The notes under the pieces were generated by a model. The model saw only the letters and a program-made list of their open reading frames with translations, was not told the origin of the DNA and searched no databases. Of a DNA stretch of 64,000 nt, positions 8,701-17,862 are shown piece by piece; within the stretch, counting starts at the first letter, position 1; each line of letters opens with the position of its first letter. Origin of the DNA: Bacteroides nordii WAL 11050 = JCM 12987 (lineage in GTDB: Bacteria; Bacteroidota; Bacteroidia; Bacteroidales; Bacteroidaceae); NCBI GenBank assembly GCA_000613465.1, contig BAJA01000005.1, positions 158,713 through 222,712 on the forward strand, written 5' to 3'. Made by a program: the position numbers and the translations under genes.

Positions 8701-9869
8701 TTATCGGTTGTCACATGCTTTTTTCAATTGTTTTAATGCTTTTTCGAGCACACTGCGTGGGCAGGCTACATTGAGTCGCATGAAACCTTCACCTTCTTTA
8801 CCAAACATAGTTCCGTCGTTTAGTGCAAGATGTGCACCGTCCACAAAAAGGTCTACCAATCTTTTTGATTCAGTCCCAATGTTCTGCAATCAAGAAAAAC
8901 GAGGTAAGAAGCCTGTGGACGAATCATTTTAATATTCGGAATATATTCGCTAAGAAAGGCATCTGTGAAATCGATATTCGACTGAATATAGGCAAGAACC
9001 TGATCGAGCCATTCGGTGCCGTTACTATAGGCGGCAGCTACACTAAGGTAAGCGAACAAGTGTCCTTCGCTAAGCTCGCTTGCCTCCATGTATTCCTGAA
9101 AACAGCGACATATCTCTTTGTTCTCGATGATGCAGTACGAGCTTGCCAGTCCCGGCATATTAAATGCTTTGCTGGGAGACATGAACACGAGTGAATTTTG
9201 ACGTGCTTTCTCTGACACAAGTGCAAAAGTGATATGCTGATACGGTGGTAAGGTCAGATCGGCATGAATTTCGTCAGAGATGACGAGTGTCTTGCTTTCA
9301 TAGCATATTTCAGCTATTTGTTCCAGTTCTTCCCGTGTCCATACACGACCTCCGGGGTTGTGCGGATTGCTAAGAATCAATATCTTACATCCCTGTATGT
9401 CTTTACGGAAACGGTCAAAGTCAATATAATACTGTCCGTCGCGAAGTACCAACGGACTATACACCACTTCACGTTTATTTTTCTCTGTTACCAGAAAAAA
9501 AGGATGGTATACAGGTGGCATCACCATTACTTTATCGCCCTTTTCTGTGAAACATTGTATGGCAAATGCCAACCCACGGACAATACCCGGCATAAAAGTC
9601 AGTTCTTCACGCCCTACTTTCCAGCCATGACGACTCTGCAACCAATTGATAATGGAAGTATACCACTCTTCGCAGGCAAAAGTATAACCCAGCACTTCGT
9701 GTTCCAACCGTTTCCTCAAAGCTTCCATTACGAATGGCGGAGTACGAAAATCCATATCCGCTACCCACATAGGGAGCAGATCATTACGTCCCCAACGTTC
9801 GCTCACGGCATCCCACTTTACGGATTCCGTTCCACGACGGTCTATTATTTCATCAAAATTATATTTCAT
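8701..9869 (-). CDS. malY: MalY/PatB-type C-S lyase aminotransferase (frameshifted as read)
   Basis: A fold-type I PLP enzyme of the MalY/PatB group (cystathionine beta-lyase activity, releasing homocysteine from cystathionine). The motifs MWVADMDFRTPPFV, SNPHNPGGRVWT and SDEIHADL are clear, and SPSKAFNMPGL holds the PLP lysine. The start ATG is at 9869, just after a TAnnTTTG box. As read, the frame breaks near 8858-8866: the first part ends ...GLNQKDW-stop, while the correct continuation LVDLFVDGAHLALNDG lies in the next frame. Restoring one T (GATTTG for GATTG) gives a full-length protein of about 389 residues. Everything downstream of the break is well conserved, so a sequence error is more likely than decay. 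It precedes the CGS-like gene by 36 bases. Confidence 0.85.
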
Positions 9870-9901
9870 CTTAATATTCTGTTTTAGTACTAATATGCTT
9901 G

Positions 9902-9909
9902 CAAATGTA
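9902..9909 (-). promoter_or_regulatory. -7 promoter element of the malY-like operon
   Basis: TACATTTG on the minus strand, 32 bases before the ATG at 9869. It rules out the longer in-frame start at 10016. Confidence 0.55.
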
Positions 9910-9968
9910 CAATTCATCTGTTGCATAATGAAAACAGAAGTAAGAAAATTAATCCGGAAAGAAAAAAA

Positions 9969-9984
9969 TACCACAAATGTGGTA
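9969..9984. promoter_or_regulatory. palindrome in divergent promoter region
   Basis: TACCAC-AAAT-GTGGTA is a perfect inverted repeat between the divergent malY-like and lipoprotein genes. It is a possible operator; no regulator gene is adjacent. Confidence 0.35.
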
Positions 9985-10054
9985 GGGGATATGCAGTATT
10001 TACTATAATTATGCATTTTCTAATAAAGAATGCTAACTAAAAACATCTCATCCT

Positions 10055-10492
10055 ATGAAAAAAATATCTGTTATTCTCCTTTTATTGGGACTTGTTGTTA
10101 TTGCAGGATGCCATAATGATAAAGAAGAAGAGAGTGTTGTTTGTACGTGTGAGCTCCGCCAAATCAATATTCGTGCTGTTTATACCGATGGAACTCCGGT
10201 TGTTTTGGATAAGTTTGAAACGATTAATTTAGAGACCGGACAAAAAATGGAATTTGGCGGCGATACGCATTATATTATGGATGCGTATTATAAAGATAGC
10301 GGGCAATATCCGGTTATGAACGATGATTACCGGAAGGAATTGGAAAATAAGCCCTTAAAAATCAAGTTTCTTGGTTATAAGAACGAACAAGTTGTTATAA
10401 AAGAAGCCTTTATTGTTTCTGCTGATGAATGCCATGTATATATGGTTGATGGAAATGATAGCGTCATTTTGCCGTTACCCGATAAGCATTAA
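10055..10492 (+). CDS. small hypothetical lipoprotein
   Basis: 145 residues. The N-terminus is a lipoprotein signal, with lysines, a hydrophobic core and the lipobox VIAGC, so the mature protein starts with a lipidated Cys at about position 19. The remainder contains CTCELRQINIRAVYTDGTPV and is otherwise a mixed beta-type domain; I do not recognise the family. It stands alone between divergent malY and the downstream HAD gene, which has its own promoter. Confidence 0.7.
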   Translation: MKKISVILLLLGLVVIAGCHNDKEEESVVCTCELRQINIRAVYTDGTPVVLDKFETINLETGQKMEFGGDTHYIMDAYYKDSGQYPVMNDDYRKELENKPLKIKFLGYKNEQVVIKEAFIVSADECHVYMVDGNDSVILPLPDKH

Positions 10493-10539
10493 CGTTCGCA
10501 AAGATTAAATAAAACCACAGCCGTTCTACTTCTTTTTTG

Positions 10540-10547
10540 TACTTTTG
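10540..10547 (+). promoter_or_regulatory. -7 promoter element of the HAD/helicase operon
   Basis: TACTTTTG, 19 bases before the ATG at 10567. Confidence 0.55.
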
Positions 10548-10566
10548 TAGCATAAAAAGGAACACT

Positions 10567-11351
10567 ATGACGAAAGCCCTGTTTTTTGATATCGACGGTA
10601 CATTAGTGAGTTTTGATACGCATGCTATCCCGGCCTCTACTATCGAGCGTTGATTGCCGCTCACAAGAAAGGAATTAAGATTTTTATCGCCACAGGACGT
10701 CCGAAAGCGATTATCAACAATTTGTCTGCCATTCAGGATCTTGGATTGATAGACGGTTACATCACTATGAACGGAGCTTATTGCTTTGTGGGTGATGAAG
10801 TTATTTATAAGAGTGCTATTCTTCCCGGTGAAGTACAGACATTGGCACAAATCTGTGAGAAGAAAGGATATCCTTGCATTTTTGTCAGCGAACACAACTT
10901 GTCTGTTTGTCAACCCAATGAACTGGTTCATCAGATATTTTACGACTTCCTGCATGTGAACAAGATGCCGGTGAAGACTTTTGAAGAAGCCATACAAGAG
11001 GAAATTTTTCAGATGACTCCGTTTATTACCGCAGAAGAAGAGAAGGAGATACAATCGTTGATTCCAAATAGCGAATCCGGACGTTGGTTTCCGGCTTTTG
11101 CAGATATCACGGCAAAAGGAAATACAAAGCAAAAAGGCATTGACGAGATGATTGCACATTTTGGTCTTAAACTGGAAGAGACTATGTCATTCGGTGATGG
11201 AGGTAATGATATCAGCATGTTGCGTCATGCTGCCATTGGTGTCGCTATGGGAAATGCCAAAGATGATGTAAAGCAGACGGCAGATTATATAACTGCTTCT
11301 GTAGATGAAGATGGAATCGCAAAGGCTTTGAAACACTTCGGAGTGATTTAG
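10567..11351 (+). CDS. Cof-type HAD-family sugar-phosphate phosphatase (frameshifted as read)
   Basis: The N-terminus has the catalytic HAD motif FFDIDGTLVSFD (nucleophile Asp and acid/base Asp). Motif II is in KIFIATGR and motif III/IV in MSFGDGGNDISMLRHA, with a C2 cap between them, giving the Cof/IIB layout typical of cytoplasmic phosphatases acting on sugar phosphates or flavin-type substrates. As read, the frame stops at 10651-10653 after ...ASTIER. One missing G near 10645-10648 (GAGGCG read as GAGCG) would restore E-A-L-I-A-A and a 261-residue protein. The stop is two bases before the GTG of the helicase gene, so the two are probably translationally coupled. Confidence 0.85.
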
Positions 11352-11352
11352 A

Positions 11353-13475
11353 GTGGGTGCAACAACAGTAGATACTAACAATAAAGAGTTTCAGGATGCC
11401 CTGAATCTTATCCAATATACCCGCCAGTCTGTCTTTCTGACAGGAAAGGCCGGTACGGGTAAGTCCACGTTTCTGCGCTATATCTGTGCCAATACAAAAA
11501 AGAAGTATGTAGTGCTTGCTCCTACCGGTATTGCTGCCATTAATGCAGGTGGAAGTACTATGCATAGTTTTTTCAAACTTCCTTTTTATCCTATTCTGCC
11601 GGACGATCCGAATCTGAGCCTTCAACGGGGGCGTATCCATGAATTCTTTAAATATACAAAGCCACACCGGAAATTGCTTGAGCAGATAGAATTGGTGATT
11701 ATTGATGAGATCTCGATGGTGAGGGCGGATATTATTGATGCTGTAGATCGTATTCTGCGGGTATATTCCCGTAATTTACGGGAACCTTTCGGGGGGAAAC
11801 AAATACTGCTTGTAGGAGATGTATTCCAGTTGGAACCTGTGGTGAAAAACGATGAGCGGGAGATATTGAATCGTTTTTATCCTACGCCTTATTTTTTCTC
11901 TGCACGTGTGTTTGGTGAGATTGACCTCGTGTCAATTGAGTTGCAGAAGGTGTATCGGCAGAGTGATCCGGTCTTTGTCAGTGTACTTGACCATATACGC
12001 AATAATACTGCCGGAGCAGCCGATTTACAACTACTTAATACACGATATGGTACACAGATAGAAGAGAGTGAAGAAGATATGTACATCACTCTCGCTACAC
12101 GACGGGATAATGTGGACTATATCAATGATAAAAAACTGGCCGAACTTCCCGGTGATCCGGTAACTTTTGAAGGTGAAATAGAGGGGGACTTTCCGGAAAG
12201 TAGTCTGCCCACTTCCAAAGACCTGGTGCTGAAGCCGGGTGCACAGATTATATTTATCAAGAATGACTATGACCGCCGTTGGGTAAATGGTACTATCGGT
12301 ACCATAGCAGGTATTGACGATGACGACGGAACGATTTATGTTATAACAGATGATGGGAAGGAATGTGATGTAAAGCTGGATTCCTGGAGAAATATCCGTT
12401 ATCGCTATAATGAAGAAAAAAAGGAGATTGAAGAGGAGGTTTTAGGAACTTTCACCCAATATCCCATTCGCCTGGCATGGGCTATCACTGTACACAAAAG
12501 TCAGGGATTGACATTCAGCCGTGTGGTTATCGATTTCACCGGAGGAGTCTTTGCCGGAGGACAGGCGTATGTGGCATTGAGCCGTTGTACATCGCTGGAG
12601 GGCATTCAACTAAAGAAGCCGATTAACCGGGCGGATGTTTTTGTACGACAGGAGATTGTGAATTTTGCCCAGCGTTTCAATAACCGGCAGGCTATAGACA
12701 AAGCGTTGAAACAAGCGCAGGCAGATGTGCAATATGTAGCTGCTGCCCGTGCTTTCGATCGTGGGGATATGAGGAGTGTCTGGAACAATTCTTCCGCGCC
12801 ATTCATTCACGTTATGACATTGAGAAGCCGGCTCCCCGCCGACTGATCCGTCGGAAGCTGGAAGTAATAAACACATTACGTGAACAGAACCGGCAACTGA
12901 AAGAGCAGATGCGGGCACAGCAGGAATATCTCAAGAAGTATGCCCGTGAATATTTACTTATGGGCAATGAATGTATCACGCAGGCACATGATGCCCGTGC
13001 TGCCCTTGCAAATTATGATAAAGCATTAGAGCTCTATCCTGACTACATAGATGCCTGGATTCGTAAAGGGATCACCTTATTTAATAATAAGGAATATTTT
13101 GATGCCGAAACTTGCTTTAGTACGGCTATACGCATTAGCCCTGCCAGCTTCAAGGCTTTTTATAACCGTGGGAAGCTTCGTCTGAAATCCGAGAATACGG
13201 AAGGAGCCATTGCCGATCTTGATAAGGCAACTTCATTGAAACCTGAACACCCTAAAGCGCATGAATTCTTTGGGGATGCTCTGTTGAAAGCAGGCAAAGA
13301 AGCGGAAGCAGCCCTTCAATGGCGTATCGCCGAGGAATTAAAGAAAGCGCTTTCCGCACGGGGAAGTACGCCAGGCGATGATAACAAAAGGGTACTTAAT
13401 TCGTTATTTATAGATAAACTTGTTTCAGTGTTATTTAAATTTGAACGGAAAGAAATCAAACTCATCACAGAGTGA
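11353..13475 (+). CDS. PIF1-like superfamily 1 helicase with C-terminal TPR domain (frameshifted as read)
   Basis: Residues 1-490 are an SF1B/PIF1-type helicase: Walker A GKAGTGKST, Walker B VIIDEIS, GGKQILLVGDVFQLEP, and motif VI region AITVHKSQGLTF with AYVALSRC. As read, the frame runs on to a stop at 12846. The C-terminal part in the next frame (EECLEQFFRAIHSRYDIEK) joins smoothly if one G is restored near 12771 (ATGGAG read as ATGAG). The joined protein is about 707 residues, ending in a coiled segment (REQNRQLKEQM) and three or more tetratricopeptide repeats (NYDKALELYPDYIDAW and following). The role would be DNA unwinding in replication or repair, with TPRs recruiting a partner (inference). 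The start is GTG at 11353; no nearby ATG exists. Confidence 0.85.
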
Positions 13476-13645
13476 CACAGAGTAGTATTCCTCTGATTAA
13501 AATGCGGATGATCGCAAATGAACGCAGATTAAAAGACTGTAGTTCTTTATTATATATTTGTTTCCCTTTGCGAAAATCTGCGTTAATCCGCGTTTCATCA
13601 AAGATTTAAACTCTGTGGAACTCTGTGTTACTCTGTGGTGAAACA
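13461..13645. repeat. ~190-bp palindromic dispersed element, copy 2 (opposite orientation)
   Basis: Arms are ATCACAGAGTGACACAGAG and CTCTGTGTTACTCTGTGGTG with AACGCAGATT/AATCTGCG inner words. The central ACTGTAGTTCTTTA is the reverse complement of the centre of the other copies. It overlaps the 3' end of the helicase gene and fills the space before rpiA. Confidence 0.8.
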
Positions 13646-13684
13646 CACTCAAAACTGGAAGTATAATAAACAAAATACATGATT

Positions 13685-14392
13685 ATGGAATGGAGGAATA
13701 ACTTGATTACCGGCTTGCAGTGGTCCGATGATATAATTAACAGGGAAGGCAAGGAACAGGTGGCACACCAATTGGCTGCACGGGTGAAAGACGGTGAAGT
13801 AATTGGTGCAGGTTCCGGTTCCACTGTCTATCTCACTCTTTTTGCCATAGCCGAAAGAATCCGGAAAGAACAGCTTCATGTTGAGGTGATTCCTGCTTCG
13901 ATAGAGATTTCAATGACTTGTACGCAGTTGGGCATTCCACAGACAACTCTTTGGGAGAAGCATCCGGATTGGACTTTTGATGGTGCCGACGAGGTAGATC
14001 CCTTCCGCAATCTTATTAAAGGAAGAGGAGGAGCGTTGTTTAAAGAAAAACTATTGATAAAAAGCAGTGACCGGATTTTTATTGTTGTGGACGATAGTAA
14101 GTTTGTTTCCCGGCTGGGTAGTAAGTTTCCTGTTCCCGTTGAGGTCTTTCCTACTGCGATGGTGTATGTAGAAAATCAGTTGAAAGAACTTGGAGCCTCA
14201 AAGATTATCTTGCGCATGGCTAAAGGAAAAGACGGACCAATACTCACCGAGAATGGAAATTTTATTCTTGATACCTGGTTTGGGGAAATTGGTGAGTCCT
14301 TAGAAAAAGAGATAAAAAATATCACAGGGGTAATTGAAAGCGGACTTTTTATAGGATATGATATAGAAGTATTAGTCGCCAAACAAAAATAA
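13685..14392 (+). CDS. rpiA: ribose-5-phosphate isomerase A
   Basis: 235-237 residues, depending on which of two close starts is used (13679 or 13685), the family length. GAGSGSTV (phosphate loop), DGADEVD (catalytic Asp region) and KGRGGALFKEKL are the hallmark motifs. It interconverts ribose 5-phosphate and ribulose 5-phosphate in the cytoplasmic pentose phosphate pathway. It is a single gene with the palindromic dispersed element upstream, which leaves little room for a normal promoter unless transcription reads through from the helicase gene. The frame is intact. Confidence 0.93.
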   Translation: MEWRNNLITGLQWSDDIINREGKEQVAHQLAARVKDGEVIGAGSGSTVYLTLFAIAERIRKEQLHVEVIPASIEISMTCTQLGIPQTTLWEKHPDWTFDGADEVDPFRNLIKGRGGALFKEKLLIKSSDRIFIVVDDSKFVSRLGSKFPVPVEVFPTAMVYVENQLKELGASKIILRMAKGKDGPILTENGNFILDTWFGEIGESLEKEIKNITGVIESGLFIGYDIEVLVAKQK

Positions 14393-14453
14393 GAATTGGG
14401 GTGCTTCCCGCACGGGGAGGTACGACAAGCGATGGTTTATCTTGAGTTCCGGA

Positions 14454-14966
14454 TTATTCCGGAACTTTGATAAGGTTATTTATTTGTGTACTGATTGTTT
14501 CTGCAACAACATTGGAAGAGTCATCGGAAGTGAAAACAATAATCCCCTGGGGAGAGGCAATATAAATGCGAGGTATATTCTGTGAAGCGAACTTCTTGAA
14601 AACAGCATCATTCTCCTGGGCGGAATAGGGGATTGTAAGCTGGTTATTAGTCCAGTATTCTGTCAGACTTTCGTATCCCTGAGATCTGCTTATAATTATG
14701 AAACGGACAATCTCATTATCTTTGAACTGCTGATAAGCACTTTCTATTTCCGGCAGTTCTTTCCGGCAATCGGGGCATCCGGTATTGACGAATGCAATCA
14801 GGCATACCTTACCACGGAGTGTAGCTGTTGATACAATATTTCCACCATTATCCTCTACCGAGAACTCCGGTAAGGTATCTCCCGGTTTTAATGAAAATAC
14901 ATCCGGATCTTCCTGAATACACCTTCCGAAGATGAACAGGAGTGAAATTAACAATGTCAATCTCAT
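14454..14966 (-). CDS. TlpA/AhpC-TSA-type thiol-disulfide lipoprotein
   Basis: The start at 14966 gives a 170-residue protein with a lipoprotein signal (MRLTLLISLLFIFGRC, Cys16). A thioredoxin-like fold follows with the redox motif CPDC (NTGCPDCRKELP) and a late IPRIY cis-proline segment. It is predicted to sit on the periplasmic side and reduce or isomerise thiols; the cysteine pair differs from the usual CxxC spacing residues of TlpA (CPPC/CGPC) but is common in Bacteroidales members. A longer in-frame start at 15014 would bury the signal peptide. Downstream of a palindrome array and convergent with rpiA. Confidence 0.8.
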   Translation of the reverse strand: MRLTLLISLLFIFGRCIQEDPDVFSLKPGDTLPEFSVEDNGGNIVSTATLRGKVCLIAFVNTGCPDCRKELPEIESAYQQFKDNEIVRFIIISRSQGYESLTEYWTNNQLTIPYSAQENDAVFKKFASQNIPRIYIASPQGIIVFTSDDSSNVVAETISTQINNLIKVPE

Positions 14967-15052
14967 GAAAGCTGACGCAATTGTACTTTTAGTATAGGGT
15001 ATTGAAATTAACATTGCTGACGGTAAATTGAGTGATCTTGTTTTTACTTTGC

Positions 15053-15137
15053 AAAAGTACGTACTTCATACATACCAAAGTACGTACTTTTATCTATATA
15101 AAGTACGTATTTAACACAGTATTAAATACGTACTTTC
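15053..15137. repeat. four-unit 23-bp palindrome array (AAGTACGTACTT core)
   Basis: Cores start at 15055, 15078, 15101 and 15124, exactly 23 bp apart. Units 1 and 2 are perfect AAGTACGTACTT palindromes; unit 3 (AAGTACGTATTT) and unit 4 (AAATACGTACTT) are reverse complements of each other and form a 15-bp hairpin that could terminate the lipoprotein gene ending at 15146. Confidence 0.85.
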
Positions 15138-15145
15138 TTTCTTAC

Positions 15146-15994
15146 TTATTTGGTTTCTTTTTCAGTCGCTTCTTTCTGTTGTTTCTGTTCTATTTTCTTT
15201 GTTACAAATTGTATTTTCAGGTTAGCTTCTTCCTGTTCCTTCTTTATTTGCTCGATGGACGACAGTAGTTGTGATAATTCATAAATACCGGCAAGTGCTT
15301 GTCTGTCGGCAGAGGTCATGGTAGTAGTATACTTGCGGTCTCCAATGTATTCTACTTTGATATTTTTGTCCCGGTTCAGGTAGAGGAATCCCATTACATT
15401 GCCATCTGCCCCCATTTTATAATCTGCTTTTTCTATTTTTTCTCCCAGATCAGTTGTTTCATAACTGTCTTTAGATGCAGGAGTTTCGGCAAAACTACCA
15501 TCAGGAGCTATTACTTTCACTGCAAAGTGATGAAGGTTACTTCCGCCGCAATAAATAGAAGTCATACTCATCACTCCCTGTTCATTCACTTGAAACCGCA
15601 GGAAGGAGCGGTGTAGATTCTTCTCTACCGTTTGGGTAGGCCAGAAGTAGTTACCCGTTTGTTGGTATTCAGCATCTTTTTCCAGTACGTATTTGTTTTT
15701 AATCGATTCAAATTCTTTCTGCTTTGTTTGCAAAATACTGTCCAGATAAACCAGGCTCTGCTGTTGTTCTTTTAATTCTATCTGCTGCATCAGGCTTATA
15801 CCTTCTCTCCGTGCATCGAAAGCTTTGGGATAGAGTATTTTGATACTGTCTATCTGCAATTTGGCTTCGTTGTAATCTCCTTGCTCAAAGGCTGTACGGG
15901 CTGTAGTCAGTCTTTCATTGGCTTTTTTTTCTGCGTCGTTACCGCAAGAGGCTAATACAAGCGTGGCACATAGTCCTACAATCAGTTTCTTCAT
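15146..15994 (-). CDS. hypothetical TPR-like lipoprotein
   Basis: 282 residues with a lipoprotein signal (lipobox VLASC, Cys17). Residues 20-70 resemble one or two tetratricopeptide units (TARTAFEQGDYNEAKLQIDS). A middle coiled region rich in Gln/Glu/Lys follows, then a beta-rich domain (about 110-240) and a second coiled C-terminus (EQIKKEQEEANLK). I do not recognise a characterised family. Its own TAnnTTTG box lies at 16029-16036 and it is divergent from cca. Confidence 0.7.
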   Translation of the reverse strand: MKKLIVGLCATLVLASCGNDAEKKANERLTTARTAFEQGDYNEAKLQIDSIKILYPKAFDARREGISLMQQIELKEQQQSLVYLDSILQTKQKEFESIKNKYVLEKDAEYQQTGNYFWPTQTVEKNLHRSFLRFQVNEQGVMSMTSIYCGGSNLHHFAVKVIAPDGSFAETPASKDSYETTDLGEKIEKADYKMGADGNVMGFLYLNRDKNIKVEYIGDRKYTTTMTSADRQALAGIYELSQLLSSIEQIKKEQEEANLKIQFVTKKIEQKQQKEATEKETK

Positions 15995-16028
15995 TTTGTT
16001 GTTCTTTAGTTATGAATGACAAAAAATA

Positions 16029-16036
16029 CAAATTTA
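16029..16036 (-). promoter_or_regulatory. -7 promoter element of the TPR-like lipoprotein
   Basis: TAAATTTG on the minus strand, 34 bases before the ATG at 15994. Confidence 0.5.
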
Positions 16037-16070
16037 GTGTGAAGAGCGTAGCGTGAAGGATGAAAAGTTG

Positions 16071-16078
16071 TACCTTTG
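16071..16078 (+). promoter_or_regulatory. -7 promoter element of cca
   Basis: TACCTTTG followed by CA, an exact match to the Bacteroides consensus, 71 bases before the ATG at 16150. Confidence 0.6.
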
Positions 16079-16149
16079 CACTCCAAAAGTAGTAGTTGGC
16101 AGTTGGAATTCAATTCCGGCTACTAAATTCTAACTTCTAAATACCAATT

Positions 16150-17582
16150 ATGATAGAGTTGACTCAGGAAGAACTGAAACAGCGATTTAACGATAAGATA
16201 TTCGGTCAGATTTCAGAAACAGCCGATGCGCTCGGATTAGAGTGTTATGTGGTGGGCGGATACGTCCGCGATATTTTTCTGGAACGCCCTTCTAAAGATG
16301 TAGATGTAGTAGTGGTGGGAAGCGGCATTGAGATGGCGCAAGCATTGGGCAAACATTTGGGCAAAGGTGCTCATGTGGCACTTTTCAAGAATTTTGGTAC
16401 TGCGCAGGTGAAGTATCACGGCACTGAAGTGGAGTTTGTGGGTGCCCGCAAAGAATCTTACCAGCGTGATTCACGAAAGCCCATTGTGGAAGACGGTACA
16501 TTGGAAGATGATCAGAATCGTCGTGATTTTACGATCAATGCGCTTGCCGTTTGTTTGAATAAAGCACGGTTTGGTGAATTAGTCGATCCGTTTGGAGGGA
16601 TAAATGATCTGAAAGAAAAGGTTATACGTACTCCGCTTGATCCGGATATAACATTTAGTGACGACCCTTTGCGATGATGCGTTGCATTCGTTTTGCTACC
16701 CAACTTGGCTTCTACATTGATGATAATACTTTTGAATCGTTGTGTCGCAATTGTGAACGGATTAAAATTATTTCGCGTGAACGGATTGCAGATGAACTGA
16801 ACAAGATCATTCTTTCTCCTGTACCTTCTAAAGGTTTTATCGATCTGGAACGGAGTGGGTTATTGCCACTTATTTTTCCCGAACTGGCAGCGTTGCAAGG
16901 AGTAGAAACACGGAATGGGCGGGCACATAAAGATAATTTTTATCATACGCTCGAAGTACTTGATAATATCAGTAAGAAAACGGATAACCTTTGGCTTCGT
17001 TGGGCAGCTCTGTTACACGATATTGCCAAACCTGCTACCAAACGGTGGGAACCTAAAATCGGATGGACTTTCCATAACCATAATTTCATTGGTGAAAAGA
17101 TGATTCCTACCATCTTCCGGAATATGAAATTGCCCATGAACGAGAAGATGAAATATGTGCAGAAAATGGTAAGTCTGCATATGCGTCCTATCGTGATTGC
17201 CGATGACGTTGTGACGGATTCTGCCGTGCGTCGTCTGCTTTTTGAGGCAGGAGATGACATTGATGATCTGATGACTTTGTGTGAAGCTGATATCACTTCT
17301 AAAAATATGGAGCGTAAACAACGTTTCCTGAATAATTTTAGTTTGGTACGTCAGAAGCTTAAAGATCTGGAAGAGAAAGATCGTATTCGTAATTTTCAGC
17401 CTCCGGTAAGCGGTGAGGAGATTATGGAAATATTCGGACTTTCTCCCTGTAAGGAGATTGGTTCGTTAAAAAGTGCTATAAAAGATGCGATTTTAGATGG
17501 TATTATTCCTAACGAATATGAGGCTGCCCGTGAACTAATGCTCAAGAAAGCAGAAAGAATGGGACTTAAACCAATAAAGTGA
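16150..17582 (+). CDS. cca: CCA tRNA nucleotidyltransferase / poly(A) polymerase family with HD domain (frameshifted as read)
   Basis: The N-terminal nucleotidyltransferase has [19 protein letters not shown] (glycine-rich loop and DxD metal ligands) and [10 protein letters not shown]. The head domain follows ([18 protein letters not shown]), then an HD hydrolase domain with HDIAKP. It adds or repairs the 3'-CCA of tRNAs. As read, the frame stops at 16675-16677 after ...SDDPLR, and the conserved MMRCIRFA continues one frame over; one base missing after CG at 16673 explains it. Restored length is 477 residues, normal for the bacterial class with an HD domain. As cca is expected to be essential or nearly so, the break is most likely a sequence error. 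Confidence 0.9.
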
Positions 17583-17597
17583 AATAGGGATTCAGAG

Positions 17598-17640
17598 AAA
17601 AGTGCCGGTTGTATTTAAGTGAAATACAACCGGCACTTTT
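17598..17640 (+). terminator. intrinsic terminator of cca
   Basis: A perfect 19-bp stem (AAAAGTGCCGGTTG... with its complement) and 5-base loop ends in a T run, 15 bases after the cca stop. Confidence 0.85.
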
Positions 17641-17862
17641 TATATATATAACTATTTTATAAAATGCTGTGTTGTAACGGAAAACCGTGATGGTTCTTGT
17701 CTTTTTGTTTGTTTCTGATGTTATTCTTTTTTTCTTTTCTGTTTTATTTTCAAATAAAACTGTCTTTGCAATAAAAAAATACCGTTCATGTTATGGCTTG
17801 TTCGATAATTAATGTTTATTTTGCAAAACACATTTAAACATAAACTAAATCATTTTAAAGGT

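Noticed and set aside
10016..10018. Upstream start for the malY-like gene
   Set aside because: The extra 49 residues overlap the TAnnTTTG box at 9902-9909 and have no family match.
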